Positions 11,699 through 21,970 of a stretch of DNA of 64,000 nt are shown one piece after another. The position numbers and the translations under genes are program-made. Position 1 is the first letter of the stretch. Every line of letters starts with the position of its first letter. The notes below the pieces were generated by a model. That model was not told where the DNA came from. It saw only the letters and a list, made by a program, of their open reading frames with translations, and searched no databases. This DNA is from Armigeres subalbatus (lineage: Eukaryota; Arthropoda; Insecta; Diptera; Culicidae), in contig NC_085141.1 in assembly GCF_024139115.2 (NCBI RefSeq), positions 375,626,995-375,690,994 of the forward strand, in the 5' to 3' direction.

Positions 11699-12535
11699 CA
11701 ATGAATTATTGGCAGTGGCTGATTTTCTACCCACCGCTTCCCATCCAGGCGCTAGTATATGCGCAAAATAGCCAGCATGGAGTTAACCAGAAATTTGGCA
11801 TAATGAAAGATATCTAACGCGGGTTTTCTCAACATTAGAAACTTTTTCATGAAAATCTATTTGGTACCGGTTATGTAGGAAGGTATCCGCTACTACGCAT
11901 ACCACCAAATATTTTTCGATGAAAGTGCTTATTTTGAGAAATCGAGCCTTGAGATGCCTTTCGCCATACTGATTTCAGAAAGTTTATTCTCCTAGTGTGC
12001 CGCTGTAAGCACGCTCAAAGCAGGCGATTCATTACAACTTACTCTATTTATTATAATTTTTAAAATTTTCTACTTTCGTCGTCAAATTTGCAAACTCTGG
12101 GTATATAAAAACACAGCGGGTCGCAAGACGAATTGATTAGTGATAAAACCATACAAGTCGGTGAACCCGTTCGTGAGTTATATAACCTCAAAGGAATGAA
12201 TCGCCTGCTTTGAGCGTGCTTACAGCGGCACAGAAGGAGTTAACTTTCTGAAATCAGTATGGCGAAAGGCATCTACGAGGTTCGATTACTCCAAATTAAG
12301 CACCTTAATCGAAAAAATATTTGGTAAGGGCGTAGTAGCGGACACCATCCTTCATAACCGGTCAAACAAATAGTTTTCATGAAAGTCTTAATCTTGAGAA
12401 ACCCGCGTTCATTAGATGTCTTTCGCCATACAAATTTCTGGCGGTTAACTCATGTTGGCTATTTTGCGCATATACTATAGCGCCGGGATGTGATAGCGGC
12501 GAGTAGAAAATCAGCCACTGCCAATAATTCATTGT
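11699..12535. mobile_element. 0.84-kb foldback element
   Basis: Two long inverted arms, 11699-12033 and 12195-12535, match at most positions. The outer end caatgaattattggcagtgg returns inverted at the far end; inner landmarks are atgcctttcgccatactgat and gctgtaagcacgctcaaagc. The 160-bp loop contains gggtatataaaaacacagcg, a TATA-like box. There is no open frame. This is a foldback-type non-autonomous DNA element. Confidence 0.85.
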
Positions 12536-12932
12536 AAACTATTTTTTATATATAGAGATATAAATAAGCAAAAAATCATTTAGTGTTCGGGACTAACATA
12601 TAAACGCCCCATGGAAAGTGAATTTGAAAATTTGCTAATAAAGAAAGGACAGACTACTGCAGTTACTGTTGAATGGGTCGATGATCGGCTATCCTGGTTT
12701 GGAACAGGATACCCTAAACTGAACATCGAAGACATCGTTTGGCAACCCGAATCGAGTTGACTCGAGCTAATCCTATCCAGTGGAAAGCCCTGGCCAAGCA
12801 AGGACTTTCGCAGTATACTACACTGTACCTCTATTTTCCTGAGTATCACCATTGTGACATGGATGCAGCGAGAATGAAGGCAACCGACCTTCAACGACAT
12901 TCAACGGTAGAAGTAAAACAGGACGAGCCACC
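12536..12932. other. Spacer with uncertain retroelement 5' sequence
   Basis: An open stretch from 12611 on the plus strand continues as coding-like sequence to a TGA near 12758, and another open stretch follows (12739-12939). These could be the broken N-terminal gag of the BEL/Pao fragment that follows, but no motif confirms it. Confidence 0.35.
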
Positions 12933-13345
12933 ATGGTAAAGGCGGAAACCGAGGCGGAGAACGTCAATCAGCTACGTTTGCCGCAGATCCAGCTGCAAAT
13001 GTTCAACGGGGACATTGACGATTGGCTGAGTTTTCGCGACCTATTCACGTTGCTCTTTCACTGGAAGGTGGATTTCACTCTAAAGAGTGGAATAATTCCA
13101 GCTGACGGTGACGAAGCGGTAGGCAAAGCTCTCTTCAAAGCTGCGCTTTACATCCAAAGAAATCAGAAGTAAACCTCCACACCATGGTTGAGCACTTCGA
13201 TAGTATCGTGTACACATTCGACCAAGAAGTCCAGCCGTAGCAACTGCAGTTGTGATAATTGAGGATGACATCTGCAATCGATTTCCTGCTCGTGTACTAC
13301 TGGACTCCGTTTCCGAAAATAATTTCATTAGGTACATAGCGGTTG
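12933..13345 (+). pseudogene. BEL/Pao retrotransposon gag-protease remnant
   Basis: 12933-13172 encodes a gag segment with the BEL/Pao signature LPQIQLQMFNGDIDDWLSFR followed by LFTLLFHWK. A second segment, near 13233-13335, reads as retropepsin: VVIIEDDICNRFPARVLLDS, with the catalytic DSG turned into DSV. The few hundred residues normally between these blocks are missing and the frame changes between them, so the copy is internally deleted and dead. No LTRs are found nearby. Confidence 0.75.
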
Positions 13346-13354
13346 AGGTGGCTC

Positions 13355-13483
13355 CACCCCACTACCCCGAATGCCATTACCCTCAAGGCCACTACCCCGA
13401 ATGTAACCCCGAAAACCATCACCCTGAGAATGGGACACTACCCCGAAATCCATTACCCCAAAAGGCAATTACCCCGAAAACAT
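13355..13483 (+). repeat. Minisatellite, cattaccccgaa type
   Basis: Roughly eight imperfect units of about 15 bp, variants of ccattaccccgaatg. The reverse-complement version occurs at 16262-16345, so the two arrays bracket the intervening 2.8 kb in inverted orientation. Confidence 0.85.
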
Positions 13484-13676
13484 TTAGAATTTGTAGTATT
13501 CTATTATTATGTTTAACACTAACAGATATCGATGAATCGCAACAGATTTTTAACCAACCAGTTTAAAGAACCATGATATTCTTCTAATCAACTTTAACTG
13601 TCATTCCTGTCATTATGACCTAGAAAATTATTATTCTACGAAATGTAGTAAGAGATCCTTTTTTTATTTTCAATAG

Positions 13677-13940
13677 AACGCGTTTTCCGGGTATAAGGCG
13701 AACAGAGGAGATGATGCTTTCTTTAAATGAACAAGTTTTCCCGTTATAAGGCAGACAGAGAAAATAATGCCTTCTTTAAATGAACGCGTTTGCCCGGTAT
13801 AAGGCAGACAGAGGAGATGATACCTCCTTTGAATGAACGTACTTATACTACGATAAGGCACACAGAGGAAATAATACCTTTTTAAAAGAAACGCGTCTGC
13901 CCGACAGAAGGCGAACCGAGATGATGCCTTCTTTGATTCA
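13677..13940 (+). repeat. 53-bp tandem repeat, five units
   Basis: Five units, each starting near gaacgcgtttncccgg, with internal tataaggcagacagagg and ending at-atgccttctttaaat. The first three are 53 bp each; the last two are diverged. The minus-strand open frame over it (13670-14050) is a product of the repeat. 13960-14110 after it is pyrimidine-rich low-complexity sequence. Confidence 0.9.
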
Positions 13941-14194
13941 ACACAACATCCCGAAGACAAACAAGATTTCCTCTTTATCACTCTCATACACACCTCCTTA
14001 CTCCTCATTTCCTCTGCCTCACTAATTATTATCACCTCACCCACTCTCATTCACTATACACCCGCTCTTACTCATTTCGAACCACTCTTACTTACTCATC
14101 CACTTTCGCCATGCCATGCGGCGGCGTGGACAGTAACCGCCTCAAACTCTCTGCATTATGCACGAAAACGTGCTGCGTAATCTCCTCCTACCCT

Positions 14195-14677
14195 TCAGAA
14201 CCCTTGAAGAGTGCCATACGAAGTGGAACGGGAACGTCGTCGAGGAATGCGACTGTGTTGAACTGTCCCTGTTTCCCGAGTAGGGTTACTGGGATGATCG
14301 GAAAAAGCGTAGACGACGACAGCTGCCGATGAACTAATAGTTTTCGATGACATTGGTGGCTCGAAGTGAAGTAGTCGATGATGTTGTTTTGGGCAGCCGT
14401 TGATTCCGTACACTTCTCCCGAAGTGAGACAACGAGCGCACAATTTGTTTGCTTTTACCGCTTTCCATCTGCCGTCTAGATCGAGTCCTTTGAACGACGA
14501 GCAATTGTCGATTTGATGACTGTCGAGGTCGACGTTGCACGACTTCGTGTTACTTGGTGCGGCATCATTTTCTCTCGGCTTTCCACCTCTGACTCCCGCC
14601 TTTTCTGTATTTTCCTGGCGACTCACTTTCGCTTTATCCGTGGAAACGTGCGTGTTCACGAACGATCTCTCCTTCAA
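14195..14677 (-). pseudogene. BEL/Pao gag zinc-knuckle fragment
   Basis: A 160-residue frame on the minus strand ends in sequence typical of the C-terminal part of BEL/Pao gag. It has a cysteine/histidine module (C near NVDLDSHQIDNC), then FKGLDLDGRWKAVKANKLC and RCL, then GINGCPKQHHRLLHFEP, the CX-HH block that precedes the protease. It lies opposite in strand to the gag-protease remnant at 12933-13345, so the two are not halves of one unrearranged element. No protease or reverse transcriptase follows. Confidence 0.75.
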
Positions 14678-14879
14678 GCGACCTTTCTCATCTATTTCTT
14701 CCTTATTTCTGTGGAATATTGGACAGCTGAGTTAAACACTTGCTGCCGAAGATATTCTCGCCATGTAGCTACTGAACACGTTCAAACCCACATCTTGTAC
14801 TTGCACCTGGTAGAGGGCCCAACTGAACTGAAAATGTCGCCGGTAGCTTGTCAACTCTTGAAAAAGAGGATTCTGGAGC

Positions 14880-15890
14880 TCTCTGAAAGGACCCTTCTCA
14901 ATCTTCTTTGGAAAATGCTTCAGAGCCTTTCTTGAAAGGAGGCTTTTGAGTACCTTTAGAAAGAAGGCCTGGAGCCTCTTGAAAGAAGCGCCTGAGCATC
15001 TGAAAGAAAGCTTTGAGTCTCTAGAAAAGGGAGGCTTGTTTCGAGAGCCTCTAAAGAAGGCCTTTGAGCTTCTTGAAAGGAGGCTTCCGAGCCTCTTGAA
15101 AGGAGGCTTCCGAGCCTCTCGAAAGGAGGCTTCCCGAGCAACACACATGTTGTAAATAAGTCTATTATACTCATATAAGACTAAATTTGGTCATATGAGT
15201 TATATCAACTCAAATCATCGTGAATTGTGCTGGGGTTGCTAGGGTCTCCTGTTTCTTTGAAAGGAGGCTTCCGAGCCTCTCGAAAGGACCCTTCCAATCC
15301 TCTTGGAAAAATGCTTCAGAGCCTTTTGAAAGGAGGCTTTTGAGTCTTTAGAAAGAAGGCCTCCGAGCCTCTTGAAAGAAGGCTTCCGAGCATCTTGAAA
15401 GGAAGCTTTCGAGTCTCTAGAAAAGTCTCTTCTTGAAAGGAGGCTTCCGAGCCTCTTGAAAGGAGGCTTCCGAGCCTGTTGAGAGGAGGGTTCCGAGCCT
15501 CTTGAGAGAAGGCTTCCGAGCCTCTTGAAAGCAGAGGGGCTTTGAGCCCCTCTGAAAGGAGGCTTCCGAGGCCTCTTGGAGAGGAGGCTTCAAGCTTCCG
15601 GCCTCTTTGAGAAAAGGCTTTCGAGCCTCTTGAAAGGAGGCTTTCAGCCTTCTTGAAAGGAGAGGTGCTTTCGAGCTTTGTGAAAGGGCTTCCGAGCCTC
15701 TTGAAAGGGCTTCCAGGCCTCTTAGAAGGAGGCTTGAGCTTGAAAGGAGGCTTCTGAGGCCTCTTGAAAAGAAGGCAGCATAACCACTTGAAGGAGGCTT
15801 CCGGAGGCCCTTGAAAGGGAGTCTGAGCTGTTTGAAAAAGGCCTTATAAAGAGAAGTGCGTAAAAGGATGCTTCTAATCCTCTTGCTACG
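14880..15890 (+). repeat. 23-bp minisatellite
   Basis: About forty imperfect units of a 23-bp motif (gaaaggaggcttccgagcct plus ctt). It is split at 15134-15240 by a short insertion. Open frames on both strands within it (SLLSRGSEA-like peptides) are by-products. A single degenerate unit pair of the same motif occurs at 33966-34010. Confidence 0.95.
15134..15240. mobile_element. 107-bp MITE-like insertion in the 23-bp array
   Basis: Non-repeat sequence from cgagcaacacacatg to gtgctggggttgct interrupts the array. Its ends are loosely inverted (agcaac-based). Related sequence with tcatatatgac occurs near 41755-41830 and 42410-42500. Confidence 0.55.
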
Positions 15891-16139
15891 AGGCAACCGA
15901 TGCTTTAGTGAAAAAATCATTTTGTTCATTCTGACGTTTTGTTTCGTTTGATCTTTTATCTCCGCAGCCCTTCATGCTATCAGTTGTGCTGGATTTGTGG
16001 AAAGCAGAGGATTCAATTAGGATTGTATTGGTCGTACATATTATATGTAACAATATAAATTTTGAAATAGAATACACAATTATCAAAACTTTATCAATGA
16101 TTTTTGATTGGAATTGTAATATGTCCGCCATTACGCATT
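15891..16139. other. AT-rich spacer
   Basis: No gene is supported between the 23-bp array and the hAT-like terminus. Confidence 0.4.
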
Positions 16140-16214
16140 TTTGTCCGAGGTACCCCCTAGGGCCAGCGAAGGTACCCCCAGGGGTACATGTACCCCAGGT
16201 TGAGAACCGCTGGT
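16140..16214 (-). mobile_element. hAT-like element terminus
   Basis: The segment ends ggttgagaaccgctgg, i.e. ccagcggttctcaacc on the minus strand, the type of terminus seen on many hAT-derived elements. It is preceded by gaggtaccccctagggcca. The matching start cagcggttcttaacc is at 33728-33742. Internal transposase sequence was not found. Confidence 0.5.
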
Positions 16215-16261
16215 CTAGACGATTGACGTCGCTAACCGCACGGCCATGAAGCCCACGTTCG

Positions 16262-16345
16262 TAGTGACTCATTCGGGGTTGTAACGTTCGGGATAGTGGC
16301 CTTCGGGGTAATGGCATTATGGGTAATAGAATTATGGGTAGTATC
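16262..16345 (-). repeat. Minisatellite, inverted copy of the 13355 type
   Basis: About five units of ttcggggtaatggca with variants (cattatgggtaatag), the reverse complement of the array at 13355-13483. Confidence 0.8.
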
Positions 16346-16439
16346 GTAGAGTCGGTTGAGTTTAATGGAGGAATACGTTAGGCTCAGACATATTTATTTA
16401 TAACATTCATAATCCAACTGACAAATGATGTTTCAATGA

Positions 16440-16735
16440 ATGGGGAAGGGTCGTTTGGCCGATACCCATTTGGTCGAAAGCCAATTGGCCGCACAAACCA
16501 TTAGGCCGAAACCCATCTGGCGCCGAAAGGGTCGTTTGGCCGAAAGAGTCAATAGGCCGAAAGGGTCATTTGGCCGAAAGGATGATTTGGCCGAAAGCGT
16601 CGTTTGGCCGAAATGGTCGTTTGGCCGACAGGGTCATTTGGCCAAAAGTGTCATATGGCCGAAAGGGTAATTTGGCCGAATAGGACATTTCGCCGAAAGG
16701 ACATTTAACCGAATATGTCATTTGAAAAGTGAGAA
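16440..16735 (+). repeat. GGCCGAAA minisatellite
   Basis: Around fifteen units of 18-19 bp, variants of tttggccgaaagggtca. A degenerate short version is at 34045-34110. The open frame across it (16440-16670) is repeat-derived. Confidence 0.95.
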
Positions 16736-17376
16736 ATTAGGAGTGAGGAGAGAGGCGTATCAATTCTCATTCCCCATTTCTCACTTCTCACTGTAAAAAA
16801 TGAGAAGAGTTAAGTGAGTAGTGAGACGTCTCACTACCCATTTCGCACTACTAAGTCAGTTCTCACTTCTCACTGTAAAAGTGGAGAAGCGACGTCTCAC
16901 TACCAACTTCAACGGCTTTACTTTCTTACAGTGAGAAGTGAGAAATGAGGAGGTAGGAGTGGGACGATTCTCACTTCTCATTGTAGAAATAATGAGAATC
17001 GCGAAGTGAGTAGTAACTCACTTTCACTTCGCGCTTTTACTTTCTACAGTGAGAAAAAGAAAAAATGAAAGAAAGATATGTGAGACATCTCATCACTACT
17101 CACTTCTCATTTCTCCACTTATACTGCTCAAACATAAAAGTGAGAAACGCAAAATGAGGAGTGAGACGTCTCATCTCTGCACCCTCATGTTTATCACTTA
17201 TTGCTGTGTGTGTTAGAAAGCGCGAAAGCTGGTGCAGTAGTGAGTCTCATTACCCGACTTCTGCCGCCACTATCCCAGCACCTGAACGCACTACTCACTT
17301 CTCAAATTGAAAGAGAGGCAGTGAGATCTCATTTCTAACTCTTCATTTTTCTCTTCTCACTGTAGAAAAAGAGAAG
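16736..17376 (+). repeat. Degenerate gagaagtgagaa repeat
   Basis: About 640 bp of alternating direct and inverted versions of cacttctcactgta, gtgagaagtgagaa and gagacgtctcac, giving many small palindromes. It runs directly into the assembly gap, so its true length is unknown. A shorter relative at 34130-34250 leads into a ggaagaa tract. Confidence 0.85.
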
Positions 17377-17401
17377 NNNNNNNNNNNNNNNNNNNNNNNN
17401 N
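17377..17401. other. Assembly gap (25 N)
   Basis: Unsequenced bases, sitting at the end of the repetitive block. Confidence 1.
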
Positions 17402-17880
17402 CTGATGTGCTTCGTTCGGTTACGTATTGCTAGCGGGTACAAACCGAAGGGATCGCTTCTCAAGGTGCGTATCGAACTATTCACAGTGATAGTTTGTCAA
17501 TCGAACTCTTCAATTTAAATATTTGGTTAAAAAAATGTACAGTTTTGATCCTTTGATTCGAAATCCGTCCACGTGACAGTTCGAGTCAGGAGTAGTAGAT
17601 TTTTATTATTTTATCATGTTTGTCGTAGTTTTAATGGTGAAACAATTCAAAGATAGATCCTTCATACTTCTGTGTCAATGACAAACGTTTTATTCACATT
17701 CGATTCCATTTTCTACTTTTCATGTATTAAGGTTAACTGTACGGATTACAATGCCCACGGTATCCACAAGAGATTCTATTCAAGTTTCTTCTTGAGATTT
17801 TTTTATTTCCGTAAAACATTCGAGACAGGCCAGTCTTGGGCTGAACGTCTCGCTAATAAGATATAAAAAACTTTTACGAA
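17402..17880 (+). repeat. Duplicated non-coding block, copy 2
   Basis: Colinear with 7741-8125 through tctcaaggtgcgtatcgaac, gattcgaaatccgtccac and tcaatgacaaacgttttatt. No P450 coding sequence follows here: the next 4 kb is a foldback transposon. It may mark a lost neighbour of the CYP9 relic. Confidence 0.55.
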
Positions 17881-18443
17881 ATAGTAGCTAGTGCGCTGAT
17901 GCAAAAGTGTCGGCGGCGTGGGTCCAAAAACCCCAAAACCATCTGCGGCGTGCCGTGGCGTAGGGAGTTTTTAAAACGTTGCACAGTGGTGCGTTTGGCT
18001 AAAATCGTGAACTTTTTATTTTACCACTTCAGGATGTTATTTCGACATTGGTGTCTTTGGGAATAAATTTTAGAAAAATATTGCGCATCGAATGACGAAA
18101 GTTGTAGTTCAATTTTTGCCACAGGTGGCGCTGCAAAATGTAACTTCTTTAATAAACGATTTTTAAATATGGTGTCTTTGCAGATTGTGGTGATTTATTA
18201 TGAATTTTATTGCTGAAGACACCAGTGTCCATCTATCATCGTTTTTGAAATACGGGCGTTTTTTGGACAGACCCTAAAAACAGTATTTAAAGATATTTTC
18301 AAACTAACAGTTTCAGGTCAATACAATGTTCTACAAAAATGTATATATAATCAAAATAGACCACTTTCTGGAAGACAGGGATGTTTTTAAACATGACTTG
18401 TTATCGGCGATTTAGGGTCGAAAATAGTGATATTTGAAGACTT

Positions 18444-20389
18444 CCGGATAAAATTTACAGTTCGCATGGTATGATCCATTGGAATTCAATTGGTTGTATG
18501 GTAAATAATACAATCTATTGTATTTTTATTGTAGATTTTTCACGTTGTAAAATCCTTTATTACTTACTTTAAAAGTACAATACATTTAAATGTGACCGAT
18601 ACATTCTATAATATTTGGTTGTTCGCTTATTTTTATATTGCTCATCAAAATTAAACAAATTATAAAAGTATTCCATCTCGGTGATCAGATAATCCGTTTT
18701 AAAGAAAATAAAATATAATTTGAGAATATTTCATTGATTCATTATGTTGATGGAATAACAATTGAAAACAATAAAATAACAATAACTTTCATAGTTACAT
18801 GAAAATTCTACCGATTTTCAAATATATTTTTAATTCAGGTCTTGAAATATTCATGTTCTGATCAATTTAAATTTAAAAATTCAAAGGAACAAAATCTTTC
18901 ACTTTTAATTTTACTTGGAGAATGACTGGATTTAGATGAGCGTGTACAATTTTGTTTGTGATTGAGTGAAGGCGAAGTAAACGAGAGTTCCTTTTATAAT
19001 CGTCTATCCGGTACAAAGTTAGTACGCTTTTATATCGAAGTTGGATTTTCTCCAGATACAGATCCAGATACAGATTTTCTCCCAACTTCGGAAGTAGTGC
19101 TGGATTTGCCTAAAGATGCGCTAAACAACACATCAATTAGTTTGACAGATAAAATTTCGGAAGAAAGTTTGGTTCGGAAGTCCCGACTTTCGAATTCTAA
19201 GTTGATGCTACGCCGACAATACTGATTCTGCGAGCAAGCAACGGCCGATTATTTCCGGCTGTACCGTGGTGAGTATCTATCAAGGTATCTATATATACCG
19301 GATCATTTTGAGTGGATAAATCTTTCAACACGTAAAGAAAAACTTATAATTTAAAACCTTATAAGCAACAACCTATTCGAAAATATCAATACACTAATTC
19401 ATTATGCCATCTGATGAATGATCTGATGATACTAAAAGCAATAACATTAATAAGTTAATGAAAAGTATAAGTTTTGGAATATATGTGCCTAGTAACATTA
19501 TTGTTTTTTACCTGAAAGACCTTCAGGAAGTTCCCATGATTTACACCGCCGAAGCAGTTCGCAGATTTTTTTATTAATATGTATCCTTGTTCCTTTTCAG
19601 AAATTGAATTAATGATAAAAACCTGCTGCATGCCACCATCCCTGATGATTCAATATCGTTCGCGACTATCATCGAGCTATATCACCAACGGGATACAATA
19701 AAAATTAGACAGGTAACTTTTGTTTTTCTTTTACTACTTTTGTAAGAAACCTGACATGATCTTATAATTTACGTCTTCCACAGGAAAAAATGCGAGCAGC
19801 ATTAGTTACAGCGCTTCAGTGAGTATAGCCGGTTGCATCATTGGCGACTGAAATCTCGTTTATGAATCCCGGTCTGAATAGCGTTAACGCCTTAACAATA
19901 CCAATACCAATATAATTTTAATTTTAATTCGAACACAAATTGAACTAAAGTCAAATTGAAATTAAATTAAAACTGAATTGAAATTAAATCAAAAATAAAT
20001 TGAATTGTATTTTTATTGTAAAATTGAAGTCGAGATTGAAGTGAAATTTATTTAAATCCCATTGTATTTCTACTGTAAAACAATAAAAAATTTGAGAAAA
20101 ATTTGAAACACGTTGTTTTCTATTGTTTTGGCCTTCGAAATCATCCCATTGAAGAACCGTTAAATCAATTGTTTTGCTCTGAATTTTGTATGAAAATTTT
20201 CGATTTTTTATTGTAAAGCATATAACCCCTTTTTTGTAAAGTCCATTTACCATTAATTTAATCGTGGAAAACAATTGTCTCTGATGTGATTTAGTTGTTA
20301 AAGTTCCATTACATTCAATGGTAATTTCTATGTTTTACATGGTGATGTAACAGTAAAATTTATAATATTCTAATCATATTTTTATCCGG
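18444..20389. mobile_element. 1.95-kb element nested in the foldback's left arm
   Basis: Its termini are ccggataaaa and the inverse, ttttatccgg. The uninterrupted right arm of the host foldback reads gaagacttcatat; here the left side ends gaagactt and the right side resumes ttcatatg, consistent with a 2-bp tt duplication. The body is AT-rich, with repeated attgtattt(t/c)tattgta-like motifs near both ends, and contains gene-like pieces at 18962-19800. Confidence 0.8.
18962..19830 (+). other. Possible gene pieces inside the nested element
   Basis: 18962-19225 is an 87-codon open frame with an acidic, Thr/Ser-rich stretch (VGFSPDTDPDTDFLPTSEVV). It is followed at 19268 by a gtgagt donor-like site. 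Near 19620-19717 a second coding-like stretch (HATIPDDSISFATIIELYHQ) ends at caggtaac, and after ttccacag (19782) it resumes as EKMRAALVTALQ-stop. The pieces cannot be joined without frame problems and match no family I recognise. They are either a decayed transposase or captured exons. Confidence 0.25.
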
Positions 20390-20679
20390 TTCATATGCAA
20401 CAGAGCAAATTAGGCAAGAAATCCCACAGGGTTTAAAATATCTGATCTGTAGTTCATATGCATATAATTCTGTCTGTCTCCACGTGTATCCAAACAAGTA
20501 TTTCTAAATTTCATAAATCGACATTTTCAACTGATATTTATATAATAATTGAGATTTCACCACACTGCATACCACGCTGTTGAATGTTAATGTAAAAGAA
20601 GTGCAGCGTGAAGCTGGTTTTGTTCTCTTCATCCAATCATTTCACAAAATGCAAATCGTACGTCATACGCTCCTAGAGA

Positions 20680-21232
20680 TGTCGTAAAATCCCGAATAAT
20701 CGATTAGTAACTAATCGATTACTCTATTTTGTCGATTATTGAATCGATCCATCATTGGGTAGTAATCGATTTAAAATTAATCGATTATCACAACGATAGA
20801 TCGATTAATCGATTAATTTGCGACTTCTTAGAGATGTCGTTAATTCCGATTAATCTATTAGTAACTCATCAATTATTCTCGTTTCTTGTCGATTATTGAA
20901 TCGATTAACCGTTGTAAGTAATAGATTCAAAATAATTCGATTAATCGATTAATTGAAATTATGTATATGATAGCACCTGAATGCTGGCAGTTGGTGGGTA
21001 GAAACCAGCTACTGCTTGGATTCTGTTAAGTGTATAATGTTAGGTGTCAACTCATTCATTCTCTCGCTTAGCGTTATAGAGATGTCAAAATTATTCGATT
21101 ACTTAGATTAATCGGTTCATCGTTGTGATAATCGATTAATTTTAAATCGATTATTACCCAGCGATGAATCGATTCAATAAGAATAAAGAGTCGATTGTTA
21201 CTAATCGATTATTCATTTTACGACATCCCTAA
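20680..21232. repeat. Three atcgatta-rich modules at the foldback centre
   Basis: Two direct modules of about 150 and 130 bp (20680-20830, 20831-20957) and one inverted module (21077-21232) each start near agagatgtcg. They share tcgattattgaatcgat and many taatcgattaat palindromes. Confidence 0.8.
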
Positions 21233-21970
21233 GTAGCGTTGACGTCAGAATTGCATTGTGTGAAATGATTGGATGAAGAGAACAAAAAATAGCTTCACGC
21301 TGCACTTCTTTTGACATTAACATTCAACAGCGTTGTATGCGTGTGGTGGAATCTCAATTATTATATAAATATCAGTTGAAAATGTCGATTTATGAAATTT
21401 AGAAATACTTGTTTGGATACACGTGAGACAGACAGAATTAATGCATATGAAACTACGATCAGATATTTAAACCTGGGGATTTCCTTCTACTTTCTATATG
21501 AAGTCTTCAAATATCACTATTTTCGACCCTAAATCGCCGATAACAAGTCATGTTTGCAAAAACATCCCTGGTTTCTTCCAGAAAGTGGTCTATTTTGATT
21601 ATATATACATTTTGTAGAACATTGTATTGACCGAAACTGTTAGTTTCGAAAATATCTTTAAATACTGTTTTTAGGGTCTGTCCATAAAAACGCCCGTATT
21701 CAAAAACGATGATAGATGGACACTCTGTGTCTTCAGCAATAAAATTCGTAATAAATTATACTACCTTTGCCAAAGACACCATATTTAAAATCGTTTATTA
21801 AAGAAGTTACATTTTGCAGCGCCACCTGGCAAAATGGAACTACAACTTTCGTCATTCGATGCGCCATATTTTTCTAAAATTTATTCCCAAAGACACCGAT
21901 GCCAAAAATAACACCCTGAAGTGGTAAAATAAAAGTTCACGATTTTAGCCAAACGCACCACTGTGCGTTG

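Larger units (their letters stand above)
17982..21965. mobile_element. 3.98-kb foldback transposon
   Basis: The ends cacagtggtgcg and cgcaccactgtg are flanked on both sides by the 5-bp direct repeat cgttg (17977-17981 and 21966-21970). The right arm, about 21965 back to 21060, matches the left arm in two pieces: 17982-18443 and 20390-20835. Landmarks are gtttggctaaaatcgtgaac, tcgaatgacgaaagttgtag, ggcgatttagggtcgaaaat and gtatccaaacaagtatttct. The left arm is therefore interrupted by a 1946-bp insertion (18444-20389). The central loop is rich in atcgatta motifs. No intact transposase frame is visible. The superfamily is not assigned. Confidence 0.9.

Noticed and set aside
13670..14050. 126-codon minus-strand frame
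   Set aside because: Derived from the 53-bp tandem repeat and pyrimidine-rich flank.
16440..17376. Regular short repeats that might suggest a CRISPR-like array
   Set aside because: Units are contiguous or overlapping minisatellites without unique spacers, in a eukaryotic genome.
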